In this document: positions 16,836-19,644 of the stretch, piece after piece
Layout of the letters: each line of letters begins with the position of its first letter
Position numbering within the stretch: position 1 is the stretch's first letter
Assembly: GCA_029339195.1 (NCBI GenBank)
Contig: JAPTJF010000709.1
Span: forward strand, 1-19,644
DNA from: Micractinium sp. NFX-FRZ
Lineage: Eukaryota; Chlorophyta; Trebouxiophyceae; Chlorellales; Chlorellaceae
Direction: 5' to 3'
Length of the DNA: 19,644 nt
Translations under genes and position numbers: made by a program
Notes under the pieces: generated by a model
What the model saw: the letters and a program-made list of their open reading frames with translations, nothing else
What the model was told of the DNA's origin: nothing
The model's database searches: none

Positions 16836-17790
16836 ATTTTAGTGCACTGTGCCCCTGCACAGCACTTGCTGGCCTCCTGGTGCTCTACCACACCCTCTGT
16901 CCGTGGACACCAAGCCCCAGCCCGCCCCATCGCCCTTGTTGCCTTGTGAACTGGGTGGCAGCTGCCAGGCTGGCTGGCCACCTCGCCATGTTGGTTGATG
17001 CCCTAAAACGCCCCTTCCCCCTGCCTCCGTGCTTGTGCCGCCCCACGTGTCCTTTGTAAATCATGTCTGCGTGCTCACGCCAACCCTGCATCCCTCTGTC
17101 GCCCCTCCTGTGCATCAGCTTGTGACTGCTGATGTGGCACCTGGCTGTGCAATGTGAGACCTGCCCCAGCACAAACATGTTGCACGTTGCATGAACCCCA
17201 ATGTGGTCTTCAGCCTGCTGCCTGCTGCCGGGTTTGTGCCGACATTTCCTGCCTGTTTTAGAACGAAACAATTCATTTTGCTTTCAATTTAGTAAAGGCG
17301 CCAGCTGCAAGCTGTATGGCACTGTGGCCTTGAATGCACGTCAAATGGCAGTGGTTTGAGTGAGGGCCAGGGGGACACACCAGAAGCACCTCACCCTCCC
17401 TTGGAATTCGTGAATAGAGCGAAACAAGATGCACTGGGTGGGCAGGTGTGGGCAGGGGTGGGCGATGGCGGTGTATGCTGGTGGGGCTTGATGCCCGCAA
17501 TTCACAGGAAGCTCGGCAGAGGTACTGCCCCGTATTGGCACGTGGGCGGCAGCAAAGAAGATAGCGGCACAACAAGAAGTGAGCTGATGGGGTGAGGGTG
17601 ATGGCAAGGCATGGCGGGGTGTGCTGAGCACGAGGGGGGCGGGCAGGCAGGATCATCAGAGGCGCTGCCCCCTCCACGGCAGCAGCAGTGCAAGGCGGGA
17701 GCAATGCACAGGTGTGACATGGGTGGGTGTGGTGTGGTGATGGCGGGCTGGGTTGTGTGTGAGGAAAGCAAGAGGGGCGCAGTCAGGCAG
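16836..17790. other. Convergent intergenic region
   Basis: Region between the ends of the converging SCO-like gene and the minus-strand membrane-protein gene. The open frames here look non-coding. A locally AT-richer patch near 17260-17300 (AATTCATTTTGCTTTCAATTTAG) is the only compositional break. No repeat, tRNA or conserved site was recognised. Confidence 0.45.
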
Positions 17791-19549
17791 CTACAGAAGG
17801 TGCACAGCCACCTCCAGGGCGGCCCACACCAGGGCACCGCAGGGCAGCAGCAAGGGCAGCCAGGTGAACACCAGCAAGGCGAGGTGGGGCAGGCGGCTTG
17901 AGAGCCCTGGGGCAGAGGAGCTGAGCCTTACGCTGCCCAGATGAGCACGCAGCTTAGCGCATGCGTGCGGCTCAGGGGAGGTGACGTGGCAGACAGCGAT
18001 GCCTGTCGGCAGCAGTGCGCACAGGCGGCAGCTGCCGGTGCCGCTGTCACTGTCGTGGGTGCAGCTGCCCGTGCCGCTGCTGCTGGGGCTGCTGCTGCTC
18101 TGCCTGTTGCTGTCGATGACGCCTTGTGGGCTGGGAATGCTGGTAGCTGGGACAGAAGGTTTCACCTGATGGTCCCGCCGCTGGGCAGCCTGTCTGCGTG
18201 GTGCCTTGCCGGGGGCCATCGCAGCGCCGCGCTGCCTAACCGGCGGCCGTGAGCGCTGCGCCCACCTGGCGTGCTGTGCGTGCAGTGCCAACGCAGCAGT
18301 GGGCAGCAAGAAGCCGACTACAACGGCGCACCAAACGTTCACCATCCAGCAGGCCTGCTCCCGCTGTAAGGCGTGCCAGCTCTGCTCCGGCATGCCGGGC
18401 ACCAAAGCCAGCAGGGCAAGGCGTGCGCAGCGTGCAGAGCGCGCACATGCGGCGGCCTGGCGGGGGAAGGCCGCCTGCATCCAGGCCAGCTGGCGCATGC
18501 GGGCCAGCACCGAGCGCAGCGCCAGCGCCTGAACCCACAGGTGGTGCTTCAGCGGCAGCGGCAGGAGCACCGGCAGCGCTGCCAGGAAGAGGGCCTGCGC
18601 ATGGGAGAAGCAGGAAGGAGCGCAGGCAAGGTGGCAAGTTACTGCCACTGCGGTGTTGCATTGCTGGTTGGGGGTGGTGGCACGCACCCCCGCGGTCCAC
18701 TGGTGTTGCATTCCCACATGCCGGCACCGACTGTGCACCGCTGCTTCCTTCTGCTGCCTGCACAAACTCCTTGGTGCATGTGCTGTGCATGAGACGAGGC
18801 AAACTCACCTCTGCTGTCAGCCATGTGCCGAGGTCGGTGTCGGGCAGCAGGAGGGTGATGCCCACAGGGACCCACGCTGCAGCCACAGATGCTACGATGA
18901 CACGCATTGCGCAGATAAAGGCGGTGCGTCCGCTTGAACCCAGCGTCAAGGCGCGGCGGCGGGTGGCCGAGCAGGTCAGCAGCATCCCTGCCAGAGCCGT
19001 GTGCACAGCCCCTGCCACCTGCTGTTGCGGGTAGGCCAGCGGCGGCAAAAGCACGGCTCCAAGAGAGCCCTGTCCGGCGAGCATGCCTGCATGTGCAGGC
19101 GAGGTTTGGTAAAGGGTGAGGGTCTGGGGCAATGGTTATTAGCAGCGTGGGGCACGCAAGGCACACCGCTGTAGGCATCCCAGTATCCCTTGTCGATCAG
19201 CTGCCGCCATGCAAGGCATGGCAGCTACCAGATGCTGCCGCAGCTTCCTGGGCAGCTGCAGGGTGCAGCCGCCTTGCCTCTCGCAGCCCACGCAGTCCAG
19301 CGGGCGGTCTGCGGACCTACAGAGTGCCTCTATCTCGCTCCAGGGGCGGGGGTGCGTGGTTGAGCGCGCTCCCCGCGAAGTTGCGGAAGGCCTGCCGGTC
19401 TCCAGCGCTTGCAGCGGCACGCGTTCCTCGCAGCGTGATGCACACAGCGAATCGGGAGGTTTGAGAGGCGCTGGTGCATCAACTGCGGCGTTCATGACCA
19501 CTGCTTCCTCGAGCCTCAGGTCAGGACACCTCAGGATGACGGCTCGCAT
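17791..19549 (-). CDS. Multi-pass membrane protein, function unknown (5' end uncertain)
   Basis: The two 3' exons are well supported: 19086-18809 (phases 1 to 0, GTGAGT donor) and 18594-17791 (267 codons to a TAG stop). They encode several hydrophobic segments, among them VIVASVAAAWVPVGITLLL, ALFLAALPVLLPLPL, MVNVWCAVVVGFLLPTAALA and LALLVFTWLPLLLPC near the C-terminus. A Ser/Thr/Gly low-complexity loop with repeated GTGSC lies between the last two. Upstream, 19200-19167 encodes LIDKGYWDAYS and joins in phase. An exon 19549-19292 starting MRAVILRCP would complete a 457-aa model using a GTGGGC donor, but this part is tentative and the true start may lie outside the window. I do not recognise the family; a transporter or membrane scaffold cannot be distinguished. 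Confidence 0.5.
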
Positions 19550-19569
19550 GACGTGGTACCTCCAGCAGT

Positions 19570-19644
19570 CACTGTGTCGCGTACCCTATCTATCATTCCC
19601 CTGGTCACCTTCTTCACATTCATCACGACACCAAACAGCAGCTG
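19570..19644 (-). repeat. Right arm of 75-bp terminal inverted repeat
   Basis: Reverse complement of bases 3-77 with one mismatch (19631). It ends exactly at the last base of the window. If the tentative ATG at 19549 of the membrane-protein gene is real, this arm lies only about 20 bases upstream of it. Reading inward on the minus strand the shared frame stops soon after the repeat (after TSCEPSS). Confidence 0.93.

Noticed and set aside
17273..17704. 143-codon minus-strand open frame
   Set aside because: The His/Pro/Cys-rich translation has no domain, and the frame lies in a convergent intergenic region.
1..19644. Classical DNA transposon, virus-derived element or CRISPR array spanning the window
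   Set aside because: No transposase, integrase, capsid, polymerase or spacer-repeat array was seen; the recognised contents are ordinary host genes with introns.

Overview
This is nuclear DNA of a green alga. It is GC-rich, its genes are broken by short GT-AG introns, and it carries a chloroplast light-harvesting-like protein, a mitochondrial SCO-type protein and a chitin-binding secreted protein. A chitin-related protein fits the Chlorella clade (Trebouxiophyceae), whose walls can contain glucosamine polymers; the exact genus is inference. All gene models below were assembled by eye from open frames, splice signals and phase agreement between exons; none was checked against transcripts.

Layout from left to right. 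(1) Bases 3-77 are one arm of a 75-bp terminal inverted repeat whose other arm is the last 75 bases of the window (74/75 identical). (2) 78-990: no gene seen. (3) 991-2158 minus: 180-aa chloroplast SEP/LIL-type light-harvesting-like protein, 4 exons. (4) 2528-4493 plus: 267-aa SpoU/TrmH RNA methyltransferase, 6 exons, divergent from the previous gene. (5) 5214-6828 minus: 326-aa secreted protein with signal peptide, CBM14 chitin-binding domain, LysM and a barwin (PR-4) domain, 4 exons. (6) 7825-11797 minus: about 709-aa Ala-rich, partly coiled-coil protein of unknown function, 8 exons, all introns phase 0. (7) 12753-13278 minus: 106-aa putative mitochondrial single-pass protein. (8) 13477-16648 plus: 273-aa SCO/HCC2-like mitochondrial protein without the copper ligands, 9 exons, divergent from gene 7 over 198 bp. 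(9) 17791-about 19549 minus: multi-pass membrane protein of unknown function, 5' end uncertain.

The genes do not form a pathway; this is an ordinary mixed eukaryotic gene neighbourhood. Genes 7 and 8 share a promoter region and both look mitochondrial, so co-expression is plausible.

The most unusual signals are structural. Introns 2 to 7 of the SCO-like gene contain decayed copies of the neighbouring exon edge together with its splice site. The coiled-coil gene shows the same thing twice, including an intron bounded by a 14-bp direct repeat and a possible 27-nt micro-exon. This suggests that introns here were created or enlarged by local tandem duplication across splice junctions. The terminal inverted repeat at the exact window ends is the second signal; it may be a mobile-element end, duplicated exons, or an assembly boundary.
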